Positions 24,805 to 33,341 of a DNA stretch of 64,000 nucleotides are shown here, piece after piece; the first letter of the stretch is position 1, and each line of letters begins with the position of its first letter. This stretch comes from Pedobacter frigiditerrae (GTDB lineage Bacteria > Bacteroidota > Bacteroidia > Sphingobacteriales > Sphingobacteriaceae). The notes under the pieces are model-generated. The model saw nothing but the letters and a program-made list of their open reading frames with translations, made no database searches and was not told where the DNA came from. Location: assembly GCF_032678705.1 (NCBI RefSeq), contig NZ_JAVTSS010000002.1, forward strand, positions 434,001 to 498,000, read 5' to 3'. The position numbers were made by a program, and so were the translations under genes.

Positions 24805-24822
24805 AAAAACGTACGTATTTTT
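24805..24822. promoter_or_regulatory. Palindromic candidate operator (ACGTACGT core)
   Basis: A perfect ACGTACGT core (24809-24816) is flanked by A-runs and T-runs, giving an 18-bp near-palindrome next to the -7 box. The position fits an operator for the antitoxin. There is no experimental support here. Confidence 0.4.
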
Positions 24823-24903
24823 GATTTTAATTTCTTTAATTGAAGTCACTAATTTTCTTTAGCCTAAGTTCCTCCGAATAGACTAATGGTAAAAAACCAA
24901 AAA

Positions 24904-25503
24904 CTAACCCAACTTCCCTAACAACTCAGTTAACTCTACTTGTGTAGCTTGCGTTTTATCCTTCGCATACCAACCGTGTAACTGTTCAGCAACTAAACCA
25001 GCATCTTCAATTTCTAGTTTCCATTGTTTCAGTAAAGTTTGCAAAATTTGAGGCCTTGGTCCCCATTTTGGTAAAGCGGGGGATTTATTTTCATCCAATA
25101 CCAAAAGCACAGGAATTGCCCTTCCACCATTGGTAAGGTAATTATCCATCAACTCTAAATTTTTGTCCCTCAGCACAACCTTTAAAGAGATTTTTCCATT
25201 TGAGGCTGCAACAATTTTTTCTATCACAGGCAATATCTGTGCGGCATCTCCACACCATCCTTCGCTAATCACCAAGAAATTATAGCTTGCTTTTACATTT
25301 GAGATTGCCTCCAGCAAATCAGGATTTAGAACAGTAGTTTTTTCAACTCTGTTCATTCTTTGGATGTTCATTTTGGTATAATGCAACATTCCAAGCGAAT
25401 GGTCATCACCTGTAGTTTTGTTTTCTAAAAATAGTGTGTTGATTAGTTCGCGATAACTCGAATAATCCATTCCGTTATCAAAAATATTACTGTAATTGAG
25501 CAT
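24904..25503 (-). CDS. Thioredoxin-family protein with a single active-site cysteine
   Basis: This 199-residue protein has a thioredoxin-like core with the active-site segment ISEGWCGDAAQILP (Cys84) and the cis-proline loop GGRAIPVLLVL (Pro131). The usual second cysteine (CxxC) is replaced by Ala, so the motif is CGDA. This corresponds to the Thioredoxin_9 group, common in Bacteroidota and Firmicutes. A single Cys suggests a role in mixed-disulfide or redox-buffer chemistry rather than dithiol exchange. There is no signal peptide, so it is cytoplasmic. It stands alone between the toxin/antitoxin pair and the barrel genes. Confidence 0.8.
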   Translation of the reverse strand: MLNYSNIFDNGMDYSSYRELINTLFLENKTTGDDHSLGMLHYTKMNIQRMNRVEKTTVLNPDLLEAISNVKASYNFLVISEGWCGDAAQILPVIEKIVAASNGKISLKVVLRDKNLELMDNYLTNGGRAIPVLLVLDENKSPALPKWGPRPQILQTLLKQWKLEIEDAGLVAEQLHGWYAKDKTQATQVELTELLGKLG

Positions 25504-25598
25504 AAAATAGCTGTAATAAAATAGTTACGCCTCGTTTTTTTAAACCATCAAAGCCGACCTTTGTCAATTCATAAGGAAAACGGAAAGAAAAATTTAAG

Positions 25599-28091
25599 AT
25601 GAGACACTTTACTAACAAAGTTCTGCTATTTGCACTTGCATTTTGTATAATCACTGTAAAAATATTCGCTCAAACTACAGGCGAAGGTAAGATTAGCGGA
25701 AAAATTATTGAAGCCGAAACAAATCAAGCTATCCCATTTGCGGGAGCTGTACTATTAGATAAAAAAACAAAAGTTATTGTTAAAGGAGTACAAACAGATG
25801 CCGATGGTAATTTCATTTTAACCAATATACCAAAAGGCACTTACACGTTTAAAGCAAGTTATGTTGGTTTTCAAACGATGGTTAGAGACTCTGTTTCTAT
25901 ATCAGACGCTGTTAAAACAGTAGATTTTGGCACCATTAAAATGAAACCTGCTAAAGGCAATTTATTGAATGAGGTGCAGGTTACGGCTCCAAAAACCACA
26001 ATGCAATTGGGTATTGATAAAAAAGTTTTTTCGGTAGACCAAAGTTTAGTAAGTGAAGGCGGTTCTGCATCAGATTTATTGCAAAATGTTCCATCTGTAC
26101 AAACAGACATAGAAGGCAATGTAAGTTTACGTGGTTCTGCTGGTGTTAAGGTTTTAATAGACGGTAAACCATCATTAATTGCTGGCGGTAATGTTGCTCA
26201 AATCCTGCAATCAATTCCTGCTAGTTCAATTGAAAGTGTAGAACTGATTACAAATCCATCAGCAAAATATGATGCTGAAGGGCAGTCTGGTATCATCAAC
26301 ATTGTTTTAAAGAAAAACAAAAAACTTGGGTTTAATGGTTCACTTGCCTTATCAGCGGGAAATCGTGATAATTATAATGCTAACACCAGCTTAAGTTTCC
26401 AAAACAGTAAAATTAATCTTTACGGAAATTACGGCTATCGTTACGGAAATCGTATAGGTGGTGGTTACAACAACATCGATTACATTAACCCAATCAATTC
26501 CATTCCTACTGGTTTTGCCGACCAACTTTCTAACTCTAAAGATTTAAATAAAAGTCATAATTTAAAAGCAGGCATTGATTATTATCTAGCAGAAAAAAGT
26601 GTTGTCAGCTTTTCAACTGGTTTTAACCTTAGAAATGAAGATGAAAACGAGTTTTTGAACATTGATAAATTGGGCGCTGCAAAAAACCCACTTGAATTAA
26701 GCAGAAGAAGAAATGCTGAAAACGGAGATGGAAAAAGTGTTGACTTGAACGTAGATTTCTCCCAAAAATTCAAAAAACCTAAAGAAGAACTTACAGTTAA
26801 TTTAGGCTTTTCACAGGGTAATAATGATAGTTTTCAAATTTACAATACAAACATCTATAATACCAACGGAACAGCAGTTAATAATATAGACATACAACAA
26901 ACCGATAGATCAAACTTTAACAGAAACTACAATGCCCAATTAGATTATACATTGCCAGTAGGCAAATCAGGTAAAATTGAAGCCGGTTTACGTAGTCAAG
27001 TTCGTATTTCAAAAAGTTCTACCTACGCCGATGAATTAAGCCCAGTTAATGGTCAGTTTAATTTTAATTACGCTTTGAGCAATGAGTTTAACAATAAAGA
27101 CCAAGTTCATGCGGCTTATGTTAATTATCAAAATCAGATTAATAATTTCGGTTATCAAGTTGGTTTAAGGGCAGAAGATGCAGCCTTGGATACACGTTTG
27201 GGAGCTTATGACATTAACTCTAACCTTAACTACATTCCAGGCAGAGTAGCTTATACACGTCTATACCCTAGCGTTTTTTTAACTCAGAAATTAAAAGGCG
27301 AACACCAATTACAATTGAGTTATAGCCGTAGAGTAAACAGACCTAGAGGTTGGGATACTAACCCTTTCTTAGATGTTTCTAATCCGTTAAATTACAGACA
27401 AGGAAATGTAAATTTATTACCTGAAGATGTACACGCATTTGAGTTTAGCCATAGCAAGTTTTGGACAAAGTTTTCGTTGATATCATCAGTTTATATGCGC
27501 CAAACTAATGATGTAATCCAACGCATAAGAACTGAACCAGACGCAAACGGAATTACCATTACAACTCCGCAAAACTTAACCAGAAGTATCAACAGCGGTT
27601 TAGAGTTAATTGGAAAATTCGACTTATTTAAATCTTGGAACTTTACAGCAAACGTTAATCTTTACCAAAGCAAAATAAAAGGAGTACCTGCATTTGGTAT
27701 AGTAGAAAACTCGGGCTTTAGCTATAACACCAACCTAACCAACAACTTTGTATTACCTTACGGCGTAACACTTCAACTTCGAGGCGAATATCGCTCTAGA
27801 GAAGTAATGGCGCAAGGCATAAGAAAAGCGATGTACGGTGTGGATGCTGGTGCTAAATACGATTTGAATAAAAAGGCAAGTTTAAGTCTTAATGTAAGAG
27901 ATGTTTTTGCAAGCAGAAAATGGCAAATGCAAACTACTGGGTCAACTTCTATTGTAGATTTTAGTCGTTTATTTGGTGGCACCCAAGCAAATCTAACGTT
28001 CTCTTATCGCTTTGGTAAAACCGATTTTAGCTTCAAGAAAACTAAAAAAGCCGACGAACAAGGTTCTCGTCCTGATGAAGAGTCATTTTAA
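25599..28091 (+). CDS. Outer-membrane TonB-receptor-like barrel protein (OMP_b-brl_3 type), copy 1
   Basis: This 830-residue protein has a signal peptide (about 1-24), a carboxypeptidase-regulatory-like domain (about 30-115, GKISGKIIEAETNQAIPF), a plug domain with SLRGSAGVKVLIDGKPSL and ESVELITNPSAKYDAEGQSG followed by IINIVLKKNKKLG, and a long beta-barrel with alternating strands to about 810. The C-terminus ends NLTFSYRFGKTDFSF plus a charged tail, unusual because most barrels end in a terminal aromatic. The family is predicted to import or bind siderophores, peptides or glycans; the substrate is not predictable. It is followed after 20 bases by a second copy. Confidence 0.9.
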   Translation: MRHFTNKVLLFALAFCIITVKIFAQTTGEGKISGKIIEAETNQAIPFAGAVLLDKKTKVIVKGVQTDADGNFILTNIPKGTYTFKASYVGFQTMVRDSVSISDAVKTVDFGTIKMKPAKGNLLNEVQVTAPKTTMQLGIDKKVFSVDQSLVSEGGSASDLLQNVPSVQTDIEGNVSLRGSAGVKVLIDGKPSLIAGGNVAQILQSIPASSIESVELITNPSAKYDAEGQSGIINIVLKKNKKLGFNGSLALSAGNRDNYNANTSLSFQNSKINLYGNYGYRYGNRIGGGYNNIDYINPINSIPTGFADQLSNSKDLNKSHNLKAGIDYYLAEKSVVSFSTGFNLRNEDENEFLNIDKLGAAKNPLELSRRRNAENGDGKSVDLNVDFSQKFKKPKEELTVNLGFSQGNNDSFQIYNTNIYNTNGTAVNNIDIQQTDRSNFNRNYNAQLDYTLPVGKSGKIEAGLRSQVRISKSSTYADELSPVNGQFNFNYALSNEFNNKDQVHAAYVNYQNQINNFGYQVGLRAEDAALDTRLGAYDINSNLNYIPGRVAYTRLYPSVFLTQKLKGEHQLQLSYSRRVNRPRGWDTNPFLDVSNPLNYRQGNVNLLPEDVHAFEFSHSKFWTKFSLISSVYMRQTNDVIQRIRTEPDANGITITTPQNLTRSINSGLELIGKFDLFKSWNFTANVNLYQSKIKGVPAFGIVENSGFSYNTNLTNNFVLPYGVTLQLRGEYRSREVMAQGIRKAMYGVDAGAKYDLNKKASLSLNVRDVFASRKWQMQTTGSTSIVDFSRLFGGTQANLTFSYRFGKTDFSFKKTKKADEQGSRPDEESF

Positions 28092-28111
28092 ACATTTATA
28101 TTAGCGATACC

Positions 28112-30520
28112 TTGAAGAGATTGTCCCAACTTTTTTTAGCCTTTGCCTTTTTTAGCTTAATTTCCTTCAGCACTAATGCTGCCGAAAAAGGTATTATTAG
28201 AGGTAAAGTTATTGAAGAAGTGGGCGCATTACCCATTCCTTATGCGGCAGTTTCTTTATACGAAGGCACAAATGAACAAACGCTTTCCATTACACAGAGT
28301 GATGAAAATGGTTTCTTCAAAATCAGTAATTTAAAAGTTGGCACTTACCGAATAAAGGTTAGTTATGTTGGTTATACCAATCTTTTTGTAAATGAAATTA
28401 TTATTACTGAGAAAGATTTCGACAAAAACCTTGGAAATTTAAAACTGGCCAGCGAACAAAGTAATTTAAATGAAGTTGTTATTACTGCCCAAAAACCTTT
28501 GGTAGAATTTGGTGCCGATGTAATTACCTATAATGTTGGCTCTTCTGTTTTAGCCGAAGGAAGTACAGCTACAGATGTGCTTAAAAATGTGCCAATGGTA
28601 CAAGTTGATATAGATGGAAATGCCACCATTTCTGGTAAAAGAAGTACCAGGGTTTTTATTGACGGGAAACCATCAGATTACATGACATCAAACATTGCCG
28701 ATCTATTAAATGTGCTTCCATCAGATGCTATTGAGAAAATCGAAGTGATGACAAATCCACCATCTAAATATTCTGGAGACGGAGAAGGTATCCTCAATAT
28801 TGTAATGAAAAAAGGCTTTAAAGTGGGCTTTAATGGGAACATTGGGGTAAATGCTGGTTTACAAGGCAATACAAACACCAATGCTTTTGCTTCTTATCGT
28901 GGTAAAAATTACAACATAAATGGTGGTGGCTCTTATCGTCAGAACATTGGAAAGGGTAATAGCCAAAGTTATAGAACAAATATTTTTCCTGACACTACTT
29001 TCTATTACAATCAGTTTAACAACAATAGAAATGAAAACGAAGGTGGTAATTTTAGGGTAGGTTTTGATTGGGATATTACGCCAAAACAAAGCCTTCGGCT
29101 TTCTACGAATTATAACATTAATAGTAACAATAGCATTTCTGGAAACGACTTTTATTATTTAAATGAAGAACAGATTGCTACTCGCCTGCGCAACCAGCAA
29201 AACCTTGGCAATGGCAATAGCAATAACTTCGTCTTTAATGCAGATTATAATTTACAACTTGATACTGTTGGTGGCAAAATGACTATTGGCGTTACCGTTA
29301 ACACCAATTCGAATAACGATTTGCGTTCATACAATAGAACTTACGCTTTCCCAGCAAATCTAAACCCGAGTTTACAGCAAAACAACAATCAAGTTGGTAA
29401 CGACGGCTTAACTTTTAACTTAGATTATGATAAACCTGTTTTTAAAAAACGCGACCAACTAGAATTCGGACTTGCCTATAATTATCGCAAGAACGATAAC
29501 GATTTATTGGTCCAGAATTTTAATTATCAAACACAAGAATACATCACCAACCAAAAGCTAACCAACAAGTTTTTTTACAACGAAAACATCTTATCAGGTT
29601 ATGCCTCTTATAATTATCGAAAAGGTGGTTGGGGCTTAAAAGGTGGCATAAGGACCGAATATACAAACGTAAACTTCGACTTGTCTACTGGTGCCAGCTA
29701 CAATGTTAAACCATATTTAAGTGCTTTTCCCAGCGTTTCTGTCAATCGATTTTTTAAAAAGAGATATAATTTTGGCGCAACTTATAGTGTGCGGATCAAC
29801 CGACCAAGGGAGTTTGCCCTAAATCCACAGGTTAACAATGCAGATACCTTAAATATCTCTTACGGAAACCCAGATTTATCTCCGTCTTACACCCATCAAA
29901 TGGATTTGAGTTTTGGTGCTTTCGGATTAAAATGGTCGTTTACCCCACGTATTTCTTACTCAACCAGTAGCGGTGTTATCGAAAGATATAGAATTGTAAA
30001 TCCGAATGGTATTTCAGAAAGCACTTTTGATAATGTGGGTACAAACCAATCTTTTGCCTTAATGTTAATCGGGAACTTCCGCCCTACCAATAAAATCTCT
30101 ACAAATGGAAACTTCAGCGTTATCCAAAGTAAATACAGTTCTACATTAAATTCATCATTGAATAGAGATGGTTTAAGTTTACGAGGTTCTATAGGTATTT
30201 CGATGCAATTGCCTTATAAAACCGCCTTCGAATCTAACTTAAACTATGCGAATAACATCACAGCCCAAGGGCGTAACAAAGGTTCTATAAACAGCAGTTT
30301 TGGTGCTAGAAAAAGTTTCTTTAAAAACACATTGAGCGTAAGAATTAGTACACAAGACCCATTCAGAAACAAGAATAACGAATCATTTAATCAAGGTTTA
30401 AACTTCGTTTCTCAAAGTTTTTCTACCAACAACTCTAGCAATGTAAACTTTAGCTTAAACTATCGTTTTACAAAAGTGAAAGTTAATAAAGTTGTTATTC
30501 CGCCAGCGCCGAAACAATAA
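28112..30520 (+). CDS. Outer-membrane TonB-receptor-like barrel protein (OMP_b-brl_3 type), copy 2
   Basis: This 802-residue protein starts at a TTG (28112) directly before a convincing signal peptide (KRLSQLFLAFAFFSLISF); no in-frame ATG lies upstream before the previous gene. The regulatory domain (GIIRGKVIEEVGALPIPY), the plug (STRVFIDGKPSDYMT, then EKIEVMTNPPSKYSGDGEGI) and the barrel follow the same plan as copy 1, only 20 bases upstream. The C-terminus ends SLNYRFTKVKVNKV with a short Pro tail. The tandem pair may be one operon of related receptors. I am confident of the family, less so of the TTG start. Confidence 0.88.
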   Translation: MKRLSQLFLAFAFFSLISFSTNAAEKGIIRGKVIEEVGALPIPYAAVSLYEGTNEQTLSITQSDENGFFKISNLKVGTYRIKVSYVGYTNLFVNEIIITEKDFDKNLGNLKLASEQSNLNEVVITAQKPLVEFGADVITYNVGSSVLAEGSTATDVLKNVPMVQVDIDGNATISGKRSTRVFIDGKPSDYMTSNIADLLNVLPSDAIEKIEVMTNPPSKYSGDGEGILNIVMKKGFKVGFNGNIGVNAGLQGNTNTNAFASYRGKNYNINGGGSYRQNIGKGNSQSYRTNIFPDTTFYYNQFNNNRNENEGGNFRVGFDWDITPKQSLRLSTNYNINSNNSISGNDFYYLNEEQIATRLRNQQNLGNGNSNNFVFNADYNLQLDTVGGKMTIGVTVNTNSNNDLRSYNRTYAFPANLNPSLQQNNNQVGNDGLTFNLDYDKPVFKKRDQLEFGLAYNYRKNDNDLLVQNFNYQTQEYITNQKLTNKFFYNENILSGYASYNYRKGGWGLKGGIRTEYTNVNFDLSTGASYNVKPYLSAFPSVSVNRFFKKRYNFGATYSVRINRPREFALNPQVNNADTLNISYGNPDLSPSYTHQMDLSFGAFGLKWSFTPRISYSTSSGVIERYRIVNPNGISESTFDNVGTNQSFALMLIGNFRPTNKISTNGNFSVIQSKYSSTLNSSLNRDGLSLRGSIGISMQLPYKTAFESNLNYANNITAQGRNKGSINSSFGARKSFFKNTLSVRISTQDPFRNKNNESFNQGLNFVSQSFSTNNSSNVNFSLNYRFTKVKVNKVVIPPAPKQ

Positions 30521-30854
30521 AGCTTAACACTTATAAATAATTCTTTTTTTGAAAAGCAGTTTCAGCATTTCAATCATAGGTTCTGCCCCGCTTTTCTTAC
30601 GGCCACGAAAAAATGTGGCCTTCATACAATCGGGTTTAGATAACTTAGGCCTGTGCAGCTATGTCTGGTTGCATTTGCCAAGAACCACTACCGTTAAAAT
30701 ATAAACCTGATTAAAGCGAACACGTAGGGGTAACCCTTGCGGTTACCCGAAGTAAAGCGGAAAGCAGGACTCTATCAGCCAAGAACTACTGTCATTGTTT
30801 TTCAAAATTTAAAAACTAGAACTAAGACTTCATAATTCTCTGTATCTTGCGTTC
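30521..30854. other. Intergenic region (334 bp) with two hairpins and no gene seen
   Basis: No coding frame with support. A GGCCAC/GTGGCC hairpin lies at 30601-30620 and a GGGTAACC/GGTTACCC hairpin at 30728-30748. Either could help end transcription of the barrel genes, but neither is followed by a clean T-run. Confidence 0.6.
30728..30748. repeat. Hairpin GGGTAACC-CTTGC-GGTTACCC
   Basis: A perfect 8-bp stem with a 5-base loop. It is relatively GC-rich for the surroundings, suggesting a mobile palindromic repeat unit rather than a simple terminator. Confidence 0.6.
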
Positions 30855-31409
30855 ATGAGTACGGATAACCCTTGGAAAGTTTTAAGCAGTCAAAAAATAT
30901 ACGACAATAACTGGATTTCGTTGACAGAACATCAAGTTTTAAATCCGTCTGGGGGTGCAGGAATTTATGGTGAAGTTCATTTTAAAAATTTCGCGATTGG
31001 CATTTTGCCTTTAGATGAAGACCTTAATACGTGGCTGGTGGGGCAATTTCGTTTCCCAACAAAAACCTATAGCTGGGAAATTATAGAAGGTGGCGGACCT
31101 CTAGATGCTGACCCAATTGAAAGTGCTAAACGCGAACTCGCAGAAGAAAGTGGTTTAACAGCAGCGAATTTCACAGAAATTCAGCGCATGCATTTGTCTA
31201 ACTCTGTTTCTGATGAATATGCGATAATATATTTAGCTCAAGGTTTGACGGAAGGAGAATCATCTCCAGAAGAAACAGAACAACTAGTTATTAAAAAAAT
31301 GCCGTTTGAGGCTGCTTATCAAATGGTTTTAAATGGAGAAATTACCGATAGCATAAGCGTTGCAGCTATTTTAAAAACCAAAATATTAATACAAGAAGGT
31401 AAAATTTAA
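30855..31409 (+). CDS. Nudix hydrolase (ADP-ribose pyrophosphatase-like)
   Basis: This 184-residue protein has the Nudix segment GGGPLDADPIESAKREL followed by AEESGL, giving the RELAEESGL catalytic core. The first Glu of the canonical GX5EX7 pattern is Ala here, but the metal-binding EE pair is intact. The preceding TWLVGQFRFPTKTYSWEIIE resembles ADP-sugar pyrophosphatases, which hydrolyse ADP-ribose to AMP and ribose phosphate. There is no signal peptide; it is cytoplasmic. It precedes plsC by four bases and probably shares its transcript. Confidence 0.85.
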   Translation: MSTDNPWKVLSSQKIYDNNWISLTEHQVLNPSGGAGIYGEVHFKNFAIGILPLDEDLNTWLVGQFRFPTKTYSWEIIEGGGPLDADPIESAKRELAEESGLTAANFTEIQRMHLSNSVSDEYAIIYLAQGLTEGESSPEETEQLVIKKMPFEAAYQMVLNGEITDSISVAAILKTKILIQEGKI

Positions 31410-31413
31410 ACCA

Positions 31414-32190
31414 ATGAGTAAATTTTTAGGCTACATATTTGGCCCTATTTTTAACATCGTATTCTTTTTATTTTTATGCATTTTCCATCCCATACAATGG
31501 ATTTGCTTTCGTTTATTTGGTTACAAAGCACACAAGATTTCTGTAGATATCTTGAACTTATTTTTAACCTACAGCAATTGGGTTTTATTTAACTCGGTAA
31601 CTTTTAAAAACGGACAAAACCTGCATACTGATAGACCGATTATTTTTGTAGCCAACCACCAAAGTATGTATGATATTCCTGGCATAATTTGGTTCTTAAG
31701 AAAACATCATCCTAAGTTTATTTCTAAAATAGAATTAACAAAAAACATCCCTTCTATCTCTTATAACCTAAGAGTTGGTGGTGGTGCTAACATTAACCGA
31801 AAAGATAGTAAACAATCAGTTTCTGAGTTGATAAAACTAGGTCGTAGAATGAAGGAAAATACTTGGAGCACTGTGATATTTGCCGAAGGTACTAGAGCCA
31901 AAGACGGCCAAATAAAACCCTTTAATGTTGGCGGCATTGCAACCTTGCTAAAAGTTGTGCCCGATGCTTTAATTGTTCCAATTGCCATTGAAAATTCTTG
32001 GAAAATTGTGCGTTATGGAAAGTTCTTCTTAACCGTTGGCAATCCAGTTAAGTGGACTGTTTTAAAACCTATCGACAAAACAGATAAGAATGCTGAAGAA
32101 ATAGTTTTAGCAGCCGAAAATGCAATTAGAGAAAAATTAAATCAGCCAACTCGTTTGCTAGACATAGATGCAAATACAAGTCTTAAGTAA
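31414..32190 (+). CDS. plsC: 1-acyl-sn-glycerol-3-phosphate acyltransferase
   Basis: This 258-residue protein has an N-terminal hydrophobic anchor (about 8-35), then the acyltransferase motif I NHQSMYDI (His82 and Asp87), a conserved region around GGGANINRKD, and motif III FAEGTRAKDG (Glu158 to Arg161). It transfers the second acyl chain to lysophosphatidate during phospholipid synthesis at the inner membrane. The length is normal. It lies four bases after the Nudix gene, and a nested palindromic repeat follows its stop. Confidence 0.9.
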   Translation: MSKFLGYIFGPIFNIVFFLFLCIFHPIQWICFRLFGYKAHKISVDILNLFLTYSNWVLFNSVTFKNGQNLHTDRPIIFVANHQSMYDIPGIIWFLRKHHPKFISKIELTKNIPSISYNLRVGGGANINRKDSKQSVSELIKLGRRMKENTWSTVIFAEGTRAKDGQIKPFNVGGIATLLKVVPDALIVPIAIENSWKIVRYGKFFLTVGNPVKWTVLKPIDKTDKNAEEIVLAAENAIREKLNQPTRLLDIDANTSLK

Positions 32191-32195
32191 TCAAC

Positions 32196-32244
32196 GTTGG
32201 CGAGGACGCCAACGAAGAATTCCGAGGTTGGCGTCCTCGCCAAC
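32196..32244. repeat. Nested palindromic repeat after plsC
   Basis: Two 18-bp arms, GTTGGCGAGGACGCCAAC (32196-32213) and its exact reverse complement (32227-32244), are separated by 13 bp. Each arm is itself a GTTGGCG/CGCCAAC hairpin. This double structure is GC-rich compared with its surroundings and looks like a REP- or MITE-like unit. It may also end transcription of plsC. Confidence 0.85.
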
Positions 32245-32262
32245 ACTTAGTATAAATTAATA

Positions 32263-33141
32263 ATGAGAATCATCAAATACCTTTTAATTGGTTTTTTAAG
32301 CTTTAGCCTGAGTGCAAATGCACAAAAGAAAATTGCAGAAAACACATTGCTTTGGGAAATCTCTGGCAATGGATTGGCAAAACCATCCTATCTTTTTGGC
32401 ACTTATCATTTCGCCGATAAAGGATTTGTAGATACAATGAAGGTTGTAAACGAAAAACTAGCCGCAGCAGATATGGTGGTTGGCGAGTTAATCATCGACA
32501 AGGAACTGGCGGTTAAGCTAATGCCTTACATGATTTTGAAAAATAATTCTTTGGATAAATTGCTCGATGTTTCAGATTATAAATTAGTTGATGACTACTT
32601 GAAAAGCTTGGGGAAATATGAGCTTAAAATGTTCAATATGTTTAGTCCGATGGCAGTACAAACAATGATTATTCAAATGACCTCTCCTACAACTTTTACA
32701 GAAACTAATCCAGCCATCGACCAATACTTTCAGGATTATGGCAAAGCGAATAACAAGGAAGTAATTGGTTTGGAGACACTTGAAGAACAGGCTCAAATTC
32801 TATTTGGAAGCAGTTTAGAAAGGCAAAAGGAAGTATTGGTCAAATACGTTAAAGAGGCAGAGAAAAACAAAACTGAAAGCCAAAAACTTTACGATGATTA
32901 TATTTCCCAGAACGTTAAAGCAATAGAAAAAAGGTTCTCCAAACTGGATGATTTTACTCCTGAAGAAAACGATAGGTTATTAAAAAATCGAAATGTAAAA
33001 TGGGTAGAAAAACTGCCGAGTTTAATGCAAAACAAAAGTTTATTTATTGCTATCGGCGCTGGGCATTTAGTGGGTAAAGATGGGTTGATTAAGGGTTTTC
33101 AAGCCAAAGGTTACACGGTTAAACCTGTGGCGACGAATTAG
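32263..33141 (+). CDS. TraB/GumN-family protein, secreted
   Basis: This 292-residue protein has a signal peptide (about 1-21, cleavage near SANAQ). The N-terminal motif LLWEISGNGLAKPSYLFGTY followed by HFAD is the first TraB/GumN signature, and the C-terminal IAIGAGHLVGKDGL contains the second conserved Gly-His block. Such proteins resemble Tiki-type metalloproteases, so a periplasmic or cell-surface peptidase is a reasonable inference, but the substrate is unknown. It is a single gene, preceded by the nested palindromic repeat after plsC. Confidence 0.85.
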   Translation: MRIIKYLLIGFLSFSLSANAQKKIAENTLLWEISGNGLAKPSYLFGTYHFADKGFVDTMKVVNEKLAAADMVVGELIIDKELAVKLMPYMILKNNSLDKLLDVSDYKLVDDYLKSLGKYELKMFNMFSPMAVQTMIIQMTSPTTFTETNPAIDQYFQDYGKANNKEVIGLETLEEQAQILFGSSLERQKEVLVKYVKEAEKNKTESQKLYDDYISQNVKAIEKRFSKLDDFTPEENDRLLKNRNVKWVEKLPSLMQNKSLFIAIGAGHLVGKDGLIKGFQAKGYTVKPVATN

Positions 33142-33340
33142 TTCTTTGGTTAATGGCTGATAGTTAATGGTTCATTGCCACAACGCCTTAAGTAGGTGGC
33201 TTAGCTGATTAGACAATTAGCCATAGTCCATCAACCTTTCTAAACATTTATTGTCGTAAATAGTTCCTAGCCAAAGTTAGCTAGTTAAACTTCATTCCCT
33301 ACTAAGCTATGGGCCATTGACCATAGTCCATCAACCACTC
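33142..33340. repeat. Intergenic region with decayed CCATAGTCCATCAAC-type repeats
   Basis: The word CCATAGTCCATCAACC occurs twice (near 33223 and 33321) together with TTAATGG-type words. The same vocabulary fills 23580-23668. No gene is seen. Confidence 0.55.
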
Positions 33341-33341
33341 C

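Noticed and set aside
30601..30620. Terminator at the GGCCAC/GTGGCC hairpin
   Set aside because: The stem is only 6 bp and no T-run follows, so I list it only as part of the intergenic region.
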